55,851 nucleotides of DNA from Paratractidigestivibacter sp963605405 (GCA_963605405.1 CAVCUP010000019.1:1-55851), one strand, 5' to 3'; counted from the stretch's first letter, positions 1 to 8,755 are shown. The notes: generated by a model not told the origin, from the sequence alone. Numbers and translations: made by a program.

Positions 1-1
1 C

Positions 2-55
2 GGCCTGGACGCCGGCGGCGTCGAGCGCCAGGTGCTCGACTTCCTGGGCAAGTAG
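2..55 (+). CDS. C-terminal end of an unidentified gene (partial)
   Basis: An open frame enters from the left edge and reads ...ERQVLDFLGK before TAG at 53-55. Only 17 residues are visible, so no family can be named. It lies 129 bp before the PTS IIA gene on the same strand and could be an upstream operon member, but nothing visible proves co-transcription. Confidence 0.5.
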   Translation, partial: GLDAGGVERQVLDFLGK

Positions 56-184
56 CCCGCTTCCCGGGGCTTTTGGTCCGCCGGCCGGCGTAAGCCGCCA
101 AACGGCAACCCGCCCCGCGAAGGTCGCCTGCGCCTCTGCCGTTTCTCGTTCTTTTTCGCAACGTCAAACACGAAAGGAGCCGTC

Positions 185-637
185 ATGGGCTTCATTACCA
201 GCAAAAACGTGCTTCTCAACCAGTCTGCGTCAACCAAGGAAGAAGTGCTTCGGCAAATCTCCGACCTTTCCGTCGAGCTCGGGTGCGCGAGCGACGCCGA
301 TGAGGTCTTTGCGGGGTTCCTCGCCCGCGAGCAGATCGATCAGACCGGCATGACCGACGGGTTCGCCATCCCGCACTGCAAGACGGACGCCATCAACTCC
401 GCCTCACTCGTTATCTATCGGAACAACAGCGCGCTTGAGTGGCCGAGCCTGGACGGGAACCCTGTCGATGTGGCCGTCGCGCTGCTCGTGCCGGCGTCCG
501 AGGCGGGCACCACGCACCTGCGGCTTCTTGCCAAGGCCGCCCAGCTCCTCATGGACGACGGCTTTAAGGCGCTTCTGCGCGGCTCCGACGACACCGAGGC
601 CATTGCCGCTTCCGTCAACGCCGCCCTCGATGCTTAA
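185..637 (+). CDS. PTS system fructose/mannitol-type EIIA protein
   Basis: This 150-residue protein is a single EIIA domain of the fructose/mannitol (PtsN-like) class. It should accept phosphate from HPr on a histidine and pass it to an EIIB domain, or act as a regulator. The active-site motif GFAIPHCK places the phospho-histidine at His64, and the later THLRLLAKAAQLL stretch is typical of the family. The length matches a free-standing IIA domain. The start is supported by AAAGGAG just upstream. No EIIB or EIIC gene follows, because the next gene is on the other strand beyond a terminator. A membrane partner would lie left of the window or elsewhere. The sugar cannot be told from this domain alone. 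Confidence 0.88.
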   Translation: MGFITSKNVLLNQSASTKEEVLRQISDLSVELGCASDADEVFAGFLAREQIDQTGMTDGFAIPHCKTDAINSASLVIYRNNSALEWPSLDGNPVDVAVALLVPASEAGTTHLRLLAKAAQLLMDDGFKALLRGSDDTEAIAASVNAALDA

Positions 638-711
638 AGCGCCATGCTCTAATCCTCGAGGCGGCGACATCTTGGGGCAATTCGACTCCAGGTGACGTGA
701 TTCTGTAGAGA

Positions 712-754
712 AAACCGCCCGAGACGGTGCGTCGTACACCACCTCGGGCGGTTT
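712..754. terminator. Bidirectional intrinsic terminator
   Basis: A 12-bp perfect stem pairs AAACCGCCCGAG (712-723) with CTCGGGCGGTTT (743-754). It has A residues on the left and T residues on the right, so it can end transcripts from both converging sides: the IIA gene on the plus strand and the 108-residue gene on the minus strand. Confidence 0.85.
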
Positions 755-764
755 CTAATTATGT

Positions 765-1091
765 TTACAAAGCTTCGACTCGCGGCGTTTCCTGATCGTC
801 GACTATGAACGACCCGTCGTTGATTTCGGCGAGACGCGCGTTTAGCTTGGCCAGCAGCTCCAGCATGCGTGGCTTGTCGGCGCGTTCACGCTCCTCGTCG
901 AACCAGCATGCCTGGTCGTGCGAGTCAAACTCGTAATACGAGTCGTAGAGATCCTGAATCTCGTAATTTAGTTGGCGAATCTGCTCATCTTCATCTACGA
1001 GCTCGATACCGGTCATTGGCTTACCGGTCTCGACGTCGCTGATCCAGATGGGTCCCTGCAAGAAATCGAGCATCAGCTTTATTGTTTGCAT
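765..1091 (-). CDS. Small acidic hypothetical protein downstream of nrdD
   Basis: This 108-residue protein begins MQTIKLMLDFLQGP and is rich in Asp and Glu, with a helical middle (EQIRQLNYEIQDLYDSYYEF) and a Leu-rich stretch LELLAKLNARLAEI near the C-terminus. It has no signal peptide or membrane segment. The start is chosen at 1091 because GGAGAGG lies 4 bp upstream; longer readings of this frame only shadow nrdD. It lies 66 bp downstream of nrdD on the same strand, but a strong terminator separates them, so it may need its own promoter or read-through. I do not recognise the family. Confidence 0.7.
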   Translation of the reverse strand: MQTIKLMLDFLQGPIWISDVETGKPMTGIELVDEDEQIRQLNYEIQDLYDSYYEFDSHDQACWFDEERERADKPRMLELLAKLNARLAEINDGSFIVDDQETPRVEAL

Positions 1092-1110
1092 GCCGCCTCT
1101 CCAATTGTCG

Positions 1111-1155
1111 AATAAAAAAGAAGGGCCGCAAACCACCAGGCTTGCGGCCCTTCTT
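1111..1155 (-). terminator. Intrinsic terminator of nrdD
   Basis: Read on the minus strand, a 13-bp GC-rich stem (AAGGGCCGCAA at 1121-1131 paired with TTGCGGCCCTT at 1142-1152, extendable by two pairs) is followed by a T run, seen as AAAAAA at 1114-1119 on the plus strand. It lies directly after the nrdD stop codon. Confidence 0.88.
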
Positions 1156-1156
1156 G

Positions 1157-3379
1157 CTAGAGATGAAGCACGCGGTCGCGGATCTCCTCGGTGCGGCCCT
1201 GGTTCCAGAACTGCGTGCCGATGTATCCGCAGGTGCGGCGGGCGACGTTCATCTTGGACTGGTCCCGGTTGCCGCAGCTCGGGCATTCCCACACGAGCTT
1301 GCCGTCGTCCTCCACGATCCGGATCTCGCCGTCGTAGCCGCACACCTGGCAATAATCGCTCTTGGTGTTGAGCTCGGCGTACATGATGTTGTCGTAGATG
1401 TAGCGCAACACGGAGAGAACAGCCTCGAGGTTGTCCTGCATGTTGGGCACCTCGATGTAGGAAATGGCCCCGCCGGGGGAGAGTCGCTGGAACTCGCTCT
1501 CGAACTTGAGCTTGGTGAAGGCGTCGATCTTCTCGCTCACGTGCACGTGGTAGCTGTTGGTGATGTAGCCCTTGTCGGTGATGCCGGGCACCACGCCGAA
1601 GCGCTTCTGCAGGCACTTGGCGAACTTATACGTGGTGGACTCGAGCGGCGTGCCGTAGAGGGAGTAGTCGATGTCCTCGGCGGCCTTCCATTCCTCGCAC
1701 TTGTCGTTCATGCGCTGCATGACGGCGAGCGCGAACGGCGTGGCCTCGCGGTCGGTGTGGCTGTGGCCGGTCATGGCCTTGACGCACTCGTAGAGGCCGG
1801 CGTAGCCCAGGCTGATGGTGGAGTAGCCGCCATAGAGCAGCGGGTCGATGGGCGCGCCCTTGGGCAGGCGGGCCAGCGCGCCGTACTGCCAAAGAATCGG
1901 CGCGGCGTCGGAGAGCGTTCCGCAGAGACGGTCGTGGCGGGCGCGCAGCGCGGTGTGGCAGAGCTCGAGGCGCTCATCGAAGATCTCCCAGAACCTGCTC
2001 ATGTCGCGGCCGGCGGAAAGCGCCACGTCGGGCAGGTTGATGGTGACGACCCCCTGGTTGAAGCGGCCGTAGTACTTGGGCTTGCCCGGCTCGTAGTTCT
2101 TGGCGCGCGCCACGTTGCCGTAGCCGTTGCCCGAGCGGTCCGGGGTCAGGAAGCTGCGGCAGCCCATGCAGGTGAAGACGTCGCCGTTGCCGGGCGTCTC
2201 TCCCTTCGAGAGCTTGTACTCGCGCATCTTCTTCTCGGAGATGTAGTCGGGCACCATGCGCTTGGCCGTGCACTTGGCGGCGAGCTTGGTGAGGTAGTAG
2301 TACTCGCCGGACTCGTCGACGTTGTCCTCCTCGAGCACGTAGATGAGCTTGGGGAACGCCGGGGTGATCCACACGCCGGCCTCGTTCTTCACGCCCTGGT
2401 GGCGCTGGCGCAGCATCTCCTCGATGCACAGCGCGAGGTCGGCCTTCTCCTGGGGGTTGCGCGCCTCGTTGAGGTACATGAACACGGTGATGAAGGGCGC
2501 CTGGCCGTTGGTGGTCATGAGGGTCACGACCTGGTACTGGATGGTCTGGACGCCGCGGGCCACCTCCTCGCGCAGGCGGCGCTCGACGATGGTGTCGATG
2601 GCCTCCTCGCCGGGGTGGGCGTCGATGGCCTCCATCTCGGCGTAGACCTGGCGGCGAATCTTCTTGCGCGAGACGTCGACGAAGGGCGCGAGGTGCGTGA
2701 GCGAGATGGACTGCCCGCCATACTGGCAAGAAGCGACCTGCGCGATGATCTGCGTCGCGATGTTGCACGCCGTGCTGAAGGAATGCGGGCGCTCGATGAG
2801 CGTGCCGGAGATGACGGTGCCGTTCTGCAGCATGTCGTCGAGGTTGATGAGGTCGCAGTTGTGCATGTGCTGCGCGAAGTAGTCGGCGTCGTGGAAGTGG
2901 ATGATCCCTTCCTCGTGGGCCGCCACGACCTCGGGCGGGAGAAGCTCGCGCATGGCCAGGTCCTTGGAGACCTCGCCTGCCATGTAGTCGCGCTGGACGC
3001 TGACCACGGTGGGGTTCTTGTTGGAGTTCTCCTGCTTGACTTCCTCGTTGTTGCACTCGATGAGGGACAAGATCTTGTCGTCGGTGGTGTTCTTGTGGCG
3101 CTTCTGGGCCTGCACGTAGCGGTAGATGATGTAGTGGCGGGCCACCTCGAAGTGGCCGAGGCCCATGAGCTGGTCCTCGACGAGGTCCTGGACCTCCTCG
3201 ACCGTGACGGTGTGGCCGGCGTTCATGCACTCGTCGGCCACGTTGTAGGCCGCGAATTTGATGCTGCGCTCGCTCAGGCGGTCTTCCTCGGACACCTCCG
3301 AGTTGGCTCCGCGGATGGCGCTCTCGATCTTGTTCACGTCGAACGTGACCTCTGCGCCGTTGCGCTTGATGATCTTCAT
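1157..3379 (-). CDS. nrdD: Anaerobic ribonucleoside-triphosphate reductase (class III)
   Basis: This enzyme reduces ribonucleoside triphosphates to deoxy forms under anoxia using a glycyl radical. The protein is about 740 residues. An N-terminal ATP-cone (KRNGAEVTFDVNKIESAI, roughly residues 5-95) gives allosteric control. The catalytic barrel contains CMGCRSFLTP. The C-terminus has a four-Cys zinc site (CQVC...CPSC) and the glycyl-radical motif RRTCGYIG, with the radical Gly near residue 718. The start at 3379 (MKIIKRNG) is preferred over an in-frame ATG at 3397 because CAGGGGCG lies just before it, while nothing precedes 3397. The activase gene nrdG, usually adjacent, is not in the window. 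Candidate NrdR boxes lie upstream. Confidence 0.95.
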   Translation of the reverse strand: MKIIKRNGAEVTFDVNKIESAIRGANSEVSEEDRLSERSIKFAAYNVADECMNAGHTVTVEEVQDLVEDQLMGLGHFEVARHYIIYRYVQAQKRHKNTTDDKILSLIECNNEEVKQENSNKNPTVVSVQRDYMAGEVSKDLAMRELLPPEVVAAHEEGIIHFHDADYFAQHMHNCDLINLDDMLQNGTVISGTLIERPHSFSTACNIATQIIAQVASCQYGGQSISLTHLAPFVDVSRKKIRRQVYAEMEAIDAHPGEEAIDTIVERRLREEVARGVQTIQYQVVTLMTTNGQAPFITVFMYLNEARNPQEKADLALCIEEMLRQRHQGVKNEAGVWITPAFPKLIYVLEEDNVDESGEYYYLTKLAAKCTAKRMVPDYISEKKMREYKLSKGETPGNGDVFTCMGCRSFLTPDRSGNGYGNVARAKNYEPGKPKYYGRFNQGVVTINLPDVALSAGRDMSRFWEIFDERLELCHTALRARHDRLCGTLSDAAPILWQYGALARLPKGAPIDPLLYGGYSTISLGYAGLYECVKAMTGHSHTDREATPFALAVMQRMNDKCEEWKAAEDIDYSLYGTPLESTTYKFAKCLQKRFGVVPGITDKGYITNSYHVHVSEKIDAFTKLKFESEFQRLSPGGAISYIEVPNMQDNLEAVLSVLRYIYDNIMYAELNTKSDYCQVCGYDGEIRIVEDDGKLVWECPSCGNRDQSKMNVARRTCGYIGTQFWNQGRTEEIRDRVLHL

Positions 3380-3456
3380 GATCGCCCCTGTTTCCATAAA
3401 AGTGGCGCGTCCGACGGCGCGCCCTTCTTCTCGATCGTTTTTCGAGAGCCACTATG

Positions 3457-3506
3457 CCACAAGCTGTTGTGTTTAGGTTGTTCAGATGACCCTACATATT
3501 GGTAAG
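3457..3506 (-). promoter_or_regulatory. Candidate pair of NrdR boxes in the nrdD upstream region
   Basis: The 375-bp gap between nrdD and the aminotransferase holds no gene that I can support. Within it, CACAAGCTGTTGTG (3458-3471) is an imperfect palindrome, and CCTACATATTGG (3491-3502) is a second, weaker match about 33 bp away centre to centre. NrdR is known to bind paired boxes about three helical turns apart. Only the spacing and the first palindrome are seen; the regulator is inferred. Confidence 0.35.
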
Positions 3507-3754
3507 AAAGGGCTTGACTTTATTATTCGGATGGTTAGCGGAGCGCGTTGTCGCAGGTCATGCGCGCGTGGCTGCAACAAACACGGTCATAAGTTTTTTC
3601 GCTTACCCGAACGAGCGGTGGAAACTCGGTGAACCTCGCCCAGGGGGCTCGCGGCGCCCGTCGGCGAGAGGCCCGCGCCCGCCGCGAGCGGGCCCGCACG
3701 GCCGCGTTTGGCCTAAAGTAGACGGAATGGAAACCCTTGCCGATTGGAAGCAAC

Positions 3755-4915
3755 ATGGAACTCTCTTCGCGTCTCGGCCTCTTTGGCGCCGAGGTCTTCG
3801 CCGCGCTCAACGAGAAGCGCCGCGCCCTGGAGGCCGAAGGCCGCACGGTCTATGATCTCTCGGTGGGCACGCCCGACTTCAAGCCCATGCCGCACCTCAT
3901 GGAGGTCCTCGCCTCCTCGGCCGCGGACACGGATAACTGGAAGTACTCCCTGCACGACAAGGACGAGCTCCTCGACGCGGTGAGCGGCTACTACGCCGAC
4001 CGCTACGGCGTGGGCGGCATCGGCCGCGACCAGGTCATGAGCTGCCGCGGCACCCAGGAGGGGATGCTGTGGGCCATCGAGGCGCTCACGGACCCCGGCG
4101 ACACGGTACTCGTGCCCGACCCCTGCTACCCCGTCTTCCAGAACGCGACCCTGCTCGCGGGCGCCAGCTGCGCCTATTACCCGCTCACGGCGGACCACGA
4201 CTTCCTGCCCTACGTTGACGGCATCGACCCGGCGGTGGCCGACGCCGCCAAGGCCATGATCGTCTCGCTGCCCGCCAACCCCGTGGGCTCCGTGGGCACG
4301 CCCGAGGTCTACGAGCGCATCATCGAGTTCGCGCGCGAGCACGACCTCGTGATCATCCACGACAACGCCTACTCCGACATCGTGTTCGACGGCCCCGCGG
4401 GCGGCAGCTTCCTCTCCTACCCCGGGGCCTCGGAGGTCGGCGTCGAGTTCCTCTCGCTCTCCAAGAGCTTTAACGTCACGGGCATGCGCCTCAGCTTCCT
4501 CGTCGGCCGTCCCGACATCGTCGCCGCCGCCAAGAAGCTCCGCGGCCAGGTCGACTTCGGCATGTTCTACCCCGAGCAGGACGTGGCCATCGCCGCGCTC
4601 ACGGGCCCTCGCGACGAGGTCGAGAAGCAGCGCATGCAGTACCAGGAGCGCCGCGATGCCCTGTGCGACGGCCTCGAGGGCATCGGCTGGGAGCGCCCCA
4701 ACGCCCACGGCTCGATGTTCGTGTGGGCGCGCCTGCCCCATGGGCGCACGGACTCCGTGGCCTTCGCGCTCGAGCTCATGGAGAAGGCGGGGGTCATCGT
4801 CACGCCCGGCGCGAGCTTCGGCCCCTCGGGCGAGGGCTTCTGCCGCATGGCGCTCGTGATGCCGCCCGAGCGCCTGCGCGAGGCCGTTGCTGCCGTCGAG
4901 GCCGCGGGCCTGTAG
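3755..4915 (+). CDS. PLP-dependent class I/II aminotransferase
   Basis: This 386-residue fold-type I aminotransferase resembles the LL-diaminopimelate / aspartate aminotransferase branch. Visible landmarks are VGTPDFKP near the N-terminus, SLPANPVGSVGTPE (the Asn-Pro segment), IHDNAYSDIVFDG (the Asp and Tyr contacting PLP) and the Schiff-base motif SLSKSFNVTGMRLSF with Lys237. The C-terminal small domain ends in RLREAVAAVEAAGL. A start at ATG 3755 is chosen over TTG 3737 because the N-terminus then matches relatives, although the ribosome-binding site is weak. The cyclophilin gene follows after 15 bp, probably in the same transcript. The donor and acceptor substrates cannot be read from sequence. 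Confidence 0.88.
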   Translation: MELSSRLGLFGAEVFAALNEKRRALEAEGRTVYDLSVGTPDFKPMPHLMEVLASSAADTDNWKYSLHDKDELLDAVSGYYADRYGVGGIGRDQVMSCRGTQEGMLWAIEALTDPGDTVLVPDPCYPVFQNATLLAGASCAYYPLTADHDFLPYVDGIDPAVADAAKAMIVSLPANPVGSVGTPEVYERIIEFAREHDLVIIHDNAYSDIVFDGPAGGSFLSYPGASEVGVEFLSLSKSFNVTGMRLSFLVGRPDIVAAAKKLRGQVDFGMFYPEQDVAIAALTGPRDEVEKQRMQYQERRDALCDGLEGIGWERPNAHGSMFVWARLPHGRTDSVAFALELMEKAGVIVTPGASFGPSGEGFCRMALVMPPERLREAVAAVEAAGL

Positions 4916-4930
4916 GGGAGAGGAGCGCGC

Positions 4931-5617
4931 ATGGCCAGGGAAAACATCACGCGCCGCGGGTTCGTCGGCCTCGCCGGGTCCCTCGCACTCGCGCTCGCGG
5001 GCTGCTCGTCGGCCGACTCCGGCAAGACGGGCTCCTCGTCCGAGGGCGCCTCTTCCTCGGGCGTCTCGGCGGGCGAGTCGGGCGGCCTTTGGGCGCCCGA
5101 GGACGGCGACCCCTACGCTACCGGCACCCACCACGCGACCATCGAGGTGGAGGGCCTCGGCTCCATCGAGGTTGCCCTCAACGCCAACGTCGCGCCCATC
5201 TCGGTCGCGAACTTCTGCCGACTCGCCAACCAGGGCTTCTACGACGGCCTCACGTTCCACCGCATCATCAAGGACTTCATGATCCAGGGCGGCGATCCCA
5301 AGGGCGACGGAACGGGCGGCTCCGAGCAGTGCATCAAGGGCGAGTTCACGCAGAACGGCGTGAACAACCCCATCAGCCATGTGCGCGGCACCATCAGCAT
5401 GGCCCGTTCCTCGGCATACGACTCCGCGAGCTCACAGTTCTTCATCATGCATAAGACCACGACCTCGCTCGACGGCCAGTACGCGGCCTTCGGAAACGTG
5501 ACGTCGGGCATGGAGGTCGTCGACGAGATTTGCGAGAAGACGCAGGTTGAGGACTCGAACGGCACCGTAGCCGCCGCAAACCAGCCCGTCATAGCCAAGG
5601 TCACCGTCGTTGACTAG
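4931..5617 (+). CDS. Cyclophilin-type peptidyl-prolyl isomerase lipoprotein
   Basis: This exported foldase catalyses cis-trans isomerisation of X-Pro bonds. The N-terminus carries a twin-arginine-like motif (TRRGFVG) and a hydrophobic stretch ending in the lipobox LALAGC, with Cys25 as the lipid anchor. A Ser/Gly-rich linker runs to about residue 60. The cyclophilin domain follows, with ANFCRLANQGFYDGLTFHRIIKDFMIQGGDPKGDGTGG and SQFFIMHK, which match the catalytic core (FHR, QGGD, SQFFI). The length of 228 residues suits a lipoprotein cyclophilin. GGGGAGAGGAG lies before the start. The Tat-type export is inferred from the RR motif; Sec export is also possible. Confidence 0.92.
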   Translation: MARENITRRGFVGLAGSLALALAGCSSADSGKTGSSSEGASSSGVSAGESGGLWAPEDGDPYATGTHHATIEVEGLGSIEVALNANVAPISVANFCRLANQGFYDGLTFHRIIKDFMIQGGDPKGDGTGGSEQCIKGEFTQNGVNNPISHVRGTISMARSSAYDSASSQFFIMHKTTTSLDGQYAAFGNVTSGMEVVDEICEKTQVEDSNGTVAAANQPVIAKVTVVD

Positions 5618-5722
5618 CGGCGCCCACTCGCCGTTGGGAGCGCTTCGCCGCGCGCGAATCGGCATCGTGTTCAATCAAGCGAACGGCGCGTGTCCGCTGC
5701 GCGGCGCGTGTTACCTTTGAGT

Positions 5723-5753
5723 CCCGGCCGGCGCAATCCCCGCGCCGGCCGGG
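5723..5753 (+). promoter_or_regulatory. Perfect GC hairpin before the zinc-ribbon gene
   Basis: CCCGGCCGGCGC (5723-5734) pairs perfectly with GCGCCGGCCGGG (5742-5753) over a 7-nt loop. No T run follows, so it is not a standard terminator. It sits 31 bp before the zinc-ribbon start codon and would form in its 5' leader, or it could protect the 3' end of the cyclophilin transcript. Confidence 0.5.
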
Positions 5754-5783
5754 TTAGAGCACCTCGTAAGGAGGCCGATTCCT

Positions 5784-6047
5784 ATGACTGACGACAAGTT
5801 TCCCCTGAGCGACGAGCGGATCCGCGATATCGAAGGGGGCGCGCTCGACCCCGGCGGCGTCGAGTGGATGCGCTACACCGATACCGGCATCCCCGTTGAG
5901 TGCCCGAAGTGCGGGCGCAGGGACAACATCTGGTACGTCAAGGGCTTCTTTAATGTCAGGGACTTCTACACCTATAGGTGCGAGAACTGCAACTACACGT
6001 TCAATCACTCTCAGAACAACTGCAGTGGAGCCAACGGCGACTGGTAA
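5784..6047 (+). CDS. Small zinc-ribbon protein
   Basis: This 87-residue cytosolic protein has a CPKC...CENC four-cysteine knuckle pair (roughly residues 38-41 and 71-74) that should bind one zinc ion. The spacer contains NIWYVKGFFNVRDFYTYR, which suits a beta-ribbon. The N-terminal 30 residues are acidic, and the C-terminus is Asn-rich with one further Cys. GTAAGGAGG lies upstream of the start. The gene is convergent with the CarD gene. A nucleic-acid or protein-binding role would be usual for such ribbons, but no specific function can be given. Confidence 0.75.
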   Translation: MTDDKFPLSDERIRDIEGGALDPGGVEWMRYTDTGIPVECPKCGRRDNIWYVKGFFNVRDFYTYRCENCNYTFNHSQNNCSGANGDW

Positions 6048-6081
6048 GGCGCCGGGTATCCCGGCCGGCGGCGCGTTTGCC

Positions 6082-6582
6082 CTAGTTGTCCTCGCACGCC
6101 CCGACGGCCGCGGCTCCGAAGAGGGCCTCGACGTCCTCGAAGCTGCACCCGAGCGCGCAGGAGAGCTCCTGCAGCGAGCGCTCGCGTGCCTGCTTGAGGA
6201 TGCGCTCGTAGGCCACGGGCGGCTTCTTGTTGCGCGCCTCGACCTCGGCGATGCGCGACTTGAAGGTCTTGACCACGCGCACGGCGTCGGCGCAGGTGCC
6301 GTTGCGCATCTCTTGCTTGAAGTGCTGCTCTTCGAGGGAATTGCTGCGCTCGGTGAAGCTGTCGGGCTCGAGCGCGGAGTAGCCGTCGATGATGCTGCGG
6401 GCCTCCTCGGCGCTCAGGATGGGGCGCAGGCGGTCCTCGTTGGCCACCGGGAAGCTGATGTGAATCGCGTGCTTCTGTCCCATGGGGAGAAGCTTGTATG
6501 TGCCGTCCGGGCCGTCGCCGACGTCCTCCACCCTGCAGACGCCCTGTCCCGGATGAACGATATACTCGCCGACTTCATACAT
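6082..6582 (-). CDS. CarD-family transcription regulator
   Basis: CarD proteins bind the RNA polymerase beta subunit through an N-terminal Tudor-like domain and stabilise open complexes through a C-terminal helical domain. This 166-residue protein starts MYEVGEYIVHPGQGVCRVEDV, the family's characteristic opening, and its C-terminal half (SRIAEVEARNKKPPVAYERILKQARERSLQELSCALG) is helical as expected. The length is typical. The start at 6582 is preceded by AAAGGAGA on the minus strand. It is transcribed alone and diverges from the ACT gene across a 250-bp gap that holds the promoters of both genes. Confidence 0.9.
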   Translation of the reverse strand: MYEVGEYIVHPGQGVCRVEDVGDGPDGTYKLLPMGQKHAIHISFPVANEDRLRPILSAEEARSIIDGYSALEPDSFTERSNSLEEQHFKQEMRNGTCADAVRVVKTFKSRIAEVEARNKKPPVAYERILKQARERSLQELSCALGCSFEDVEALFGAAAVGACEDN

Positions 6583-6832
6583 GCGATTCTCCTTTCGACT
6601 TCGGTCATAATAGCACGTAAACCGACGATTCAGGCCGCTTGTTGATTAGGTATTGCATATAAGGTCACGTATTAGTAGCGTGCAAAAGCTTATGAGGAAC
6701 GCCCCTTGGGTGTGACGCGTGGGTTTCCGCGCGTTACGTTTTTGCTCCACTTGGCTAAAGCGGACACTCGTCGGGTAACCTCTCCTCTACGCTGTTTTTT
6801 CGAACATCTACTCCAAAGGAGGGCCTGAGGCC

Positions 6833-7126
6833 ATGCCGAGCACAGACGCAGTTTCCAGCAACCGAGCGATCATCACCGTTTTGGGCAGCGACCGCCCGGG
6901 CATCGTCGCGTCCGTGACCGGCGCGCTCGCCGATCGCCAGGCCAACATCCTCGACATCTCCCAGACCATTCTCCAGGGCATCTTCACGATGACGATGCTC
7001 ATCGACCTCGGCGAGTCCGCCGAGTTCGCGGAGGTCAAGACCAAGCTCGACGAGCTTTCCGAGTCTCTCGGTGTGCAGATCAGCCTGCAGCGCGAGGAAG
7101 TCTTCCGCTACATGTACCGTCTTTAG
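6833..7126 (+). CDS. ACT domain protein (UPF0237 family)
   Basis: This 97-residue protein is a single ACT domain of the UPF0237 type. The signature is clear: ITVLGSDRPGIVASVTGALADRQANILDISQTILQGIFTMTMLIDL, ending in QISLQREEVFRYMYRL. ACT domains sense small ligands, usually amino acids, as dimers. In many genomes this protein is paired with a UPF0210 (DUF711) gene; here the next gene is citrate synthase, 86 bp downstream. The start at 6833 is preceded by AAAGGAGGGCC. The ligand and role are unknown. Confidence 0.88.
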   Translation: MPSTDAVSSNRAIITVLGSDRPGIVASVTGALADRQANILDISQTILQGIFTMTMLIDLGESAEFAEVKTKLDELSESLGVQISLQREEVFRYMYRL

Positions 7127-7212
7127 GTCAACTCAGGCCAAAGAGAGCGAGGCGGCGGCCACTGTGCCGCCGCTCTGCGCTCAGGCCTTTTTCTTCGAGG
7201 AGGTTCTCGCTC

Positions 7213-8670
7213 ATGGCTCTCGTTCCCAACAAAAAGAGCGGCGTGCGCCCCATTCTGAGCGCCCTCGAGACCTCGGCCATGACGCATGTGGCCGATGCGT
7301 ATCCCATGCCGTCCGTCGCGCTCGGGCGACCGCCCGTCTCGAACAAGCTCTACAAGGGCTTCGAGGACATCGACGTCGTTCCATCCGAGCTCTATACCAA
7401 GCTCGACGTCAAGCGCGGCCTGCGCAACGCGGACGGCTCGGGCGTTCTCGTGGGCCTGACCACCATCTCGAACGTCCATGGCTACAACAAGACGCCCGAG
7501 GGAGTGAAGCCCGACGAGGGCGACCTGATCTATCGCGGCTACCACATCGCCGACCTTATCGATAACGCGCAGGCGGAGGATCGCTTCGGTTACGAGGAGT
7601 GCGCCTACCTGCTCATGACGGGCGTGCTTCCCAGCCAGAGCCAGCTCGGCGACTTCAAGGCTCGCATCGATTCTCGCCGCCAGCTGCCCGAGGGCTTCCT
7701 GCACATCTTCCCGCGCACGACGTACAGCCAGAACATCATGAACGTGCTGCAGCGCGCAACGCTGCTGCTCTACTCGTTCGACCCGACGCCGGACGATACC
7801 ACGCCCACGCACGAGATCGACGTGGCGCTCTCGCTGCTCGGCCGCTGGCCGCGCACCGCGGCGGTGGCGCACGAGGCCGCGGTGGCCTCCGCGACGGGCA
7901 CGAAGCTGCGCGTGCCGCCCGCGCGCGAGGGTTTCTCGATGGCCGAGACGCTGCTCGACGTCCTGCGTGGCGACCAGGGTTTCACGCACGACGAGGCCAT
8001 GCTGCTCGACGTCATGCTCATGCTCCACGCCGAGCACGGCGGCGGCAACAACTCCACCTTTACCACGCGCGTTCTTTCTTCCTCGGGCACCGATGCCTAC
8101 TCGGCCTATGCGGCGGCCATCGGCTCGCTCAAGGGCCCCAAGCACGGCGGCGCGAACGCAAAGGTGGGCGCCATGATCGAGGACGCGGCCGACACCATCG
8201 AGGACTGGTCGAGCGAGGACCAGGTGGCCGCGTATCTTACCGACATCGTCAACGGCCGCGCCTTCGACGGCACGGGGCTTATTTACGGCCTGGGCCACGC
8301 GGTCTACACGCTTTCCGACCCGCGCGCCGTTATCATCAAGAAGTACGCGCGCAAGCTCGCCCACGAGAAGGGCCGCGACGAGAAGCTCCAGCTGCTCGAG
8401 AACATCGAGAAGATGGGCCCGCAGATCATGCGCGACGTCAAGGGAACGACGAAGCCCATCTGCGCGAACATCGACCTGTACACGGGCTTCGTGTACTCCA
8501 TGCTCGGCATCCCGGCCGACATGTACACGGCGCTCTTTGCCATGGCGCGCCTGGCCGGCTGGTGCGCGCACCGCATGGAGGAGCTCTACGGCGCCGGGCG
8601 CATCATCCGTCCAGCGTACAACTCCGTGATGAGCGACGTCTCGTACGTTCCGATGGCCGAGCGCGGCTAA
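7213..8670 (+). CDS. Citrate synthase family protein
   Basis: The enzyme condenses acetyl-CoA with oxaloacetate. The 485-residue protein has an N-terminal extension of about 60 residues, then the citrate synthase fold. Catalytic landmarks are LHAEHGGGNNSTFTTR (first active His), GSLKGPKHGGANAKV (second active-site His segment) and GLGHAVYTLSDPRA, with an Arg near the C-terminus. GAGGAGG lies before the start. The gene follows the ACT gene in the same direction and a terminator follows it. No other TCA-cycle gene is near, so in this anaerobe it may feed glutamate synthesis. The 2-methylcitrate variant cannot be excluded. Confidence 0.92.
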   Translation: MALVPNKKSGVRPILSALETSAMTHVADAYPMPSVALGRPPVSNKLYKGFEDIDVVPSELYTKLDVKRGLRNADGSGVLVGLTTISNVHGYNKTPEGVKPDEGDLIYRGYHIADLIDNAQAEDRFGYEECAYLLMTGVLPSQSQLGDFKARIDSRRQLPEGFLHIFPRTTYSQNIMNVLQRATLLLYSFDPTPDDTTPTHEIDVALSLLGRWPRTAAVAHEAAVASATGTKLRVPPAREGFSMAETLLDVLRGDQGFTHDEAMLLDVMLMLHAEHGGGNNSTFTTRVLSSSGTDAYSAYAAAIGSLKGPKHGGANAKVGAMIEDAADTIEDWSSEDQVAAYLTDIVNGRAFDGTGLIYGLGHAVYTLSDPRAVIIKKYARKLAHEKGRDEKLQLLENIEKMGPQIMRDVKGTTKPICANIDLYTGFVYSMLGIPADMYTALFAMARLAGWCAHRMEELYGAGRIIRPAYNSVMSDVSYVPMAERG

Positions 8671-8718
8671 GGGCGGGACGAAGGAGGCGGCTCCTTCACA
8701 TCCTCGAGCGAAAAGAAG

Positions 8719-8755
8719 AGGGGCGGGTGCCTGTGCGGCGCCCACCCCTTGTTTG
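8719..8755. terminator. Hairpin terminator between citrate synthase and ABC exporter
   Basis: AGGGGCGGGTGC pairs with GCGCCCACCCCT (ending at 8749) with two G-U pairs, followed by TGTTTGTCTT. On the minus strand the stem is followed by CTTCTTTTC. It sits between converging genes and can serve both. Confidence 0.7.

Noticed and set aside
1082..3505. 807-residue plus-strand open frame opposite nrdD
   Set aside because: It is a GC-driven shadow of nrdD, rich in Val/Leu/His/Ala without motifs, and lacks a ribosome site. Similar long mirror frames occur opposite most genes here.
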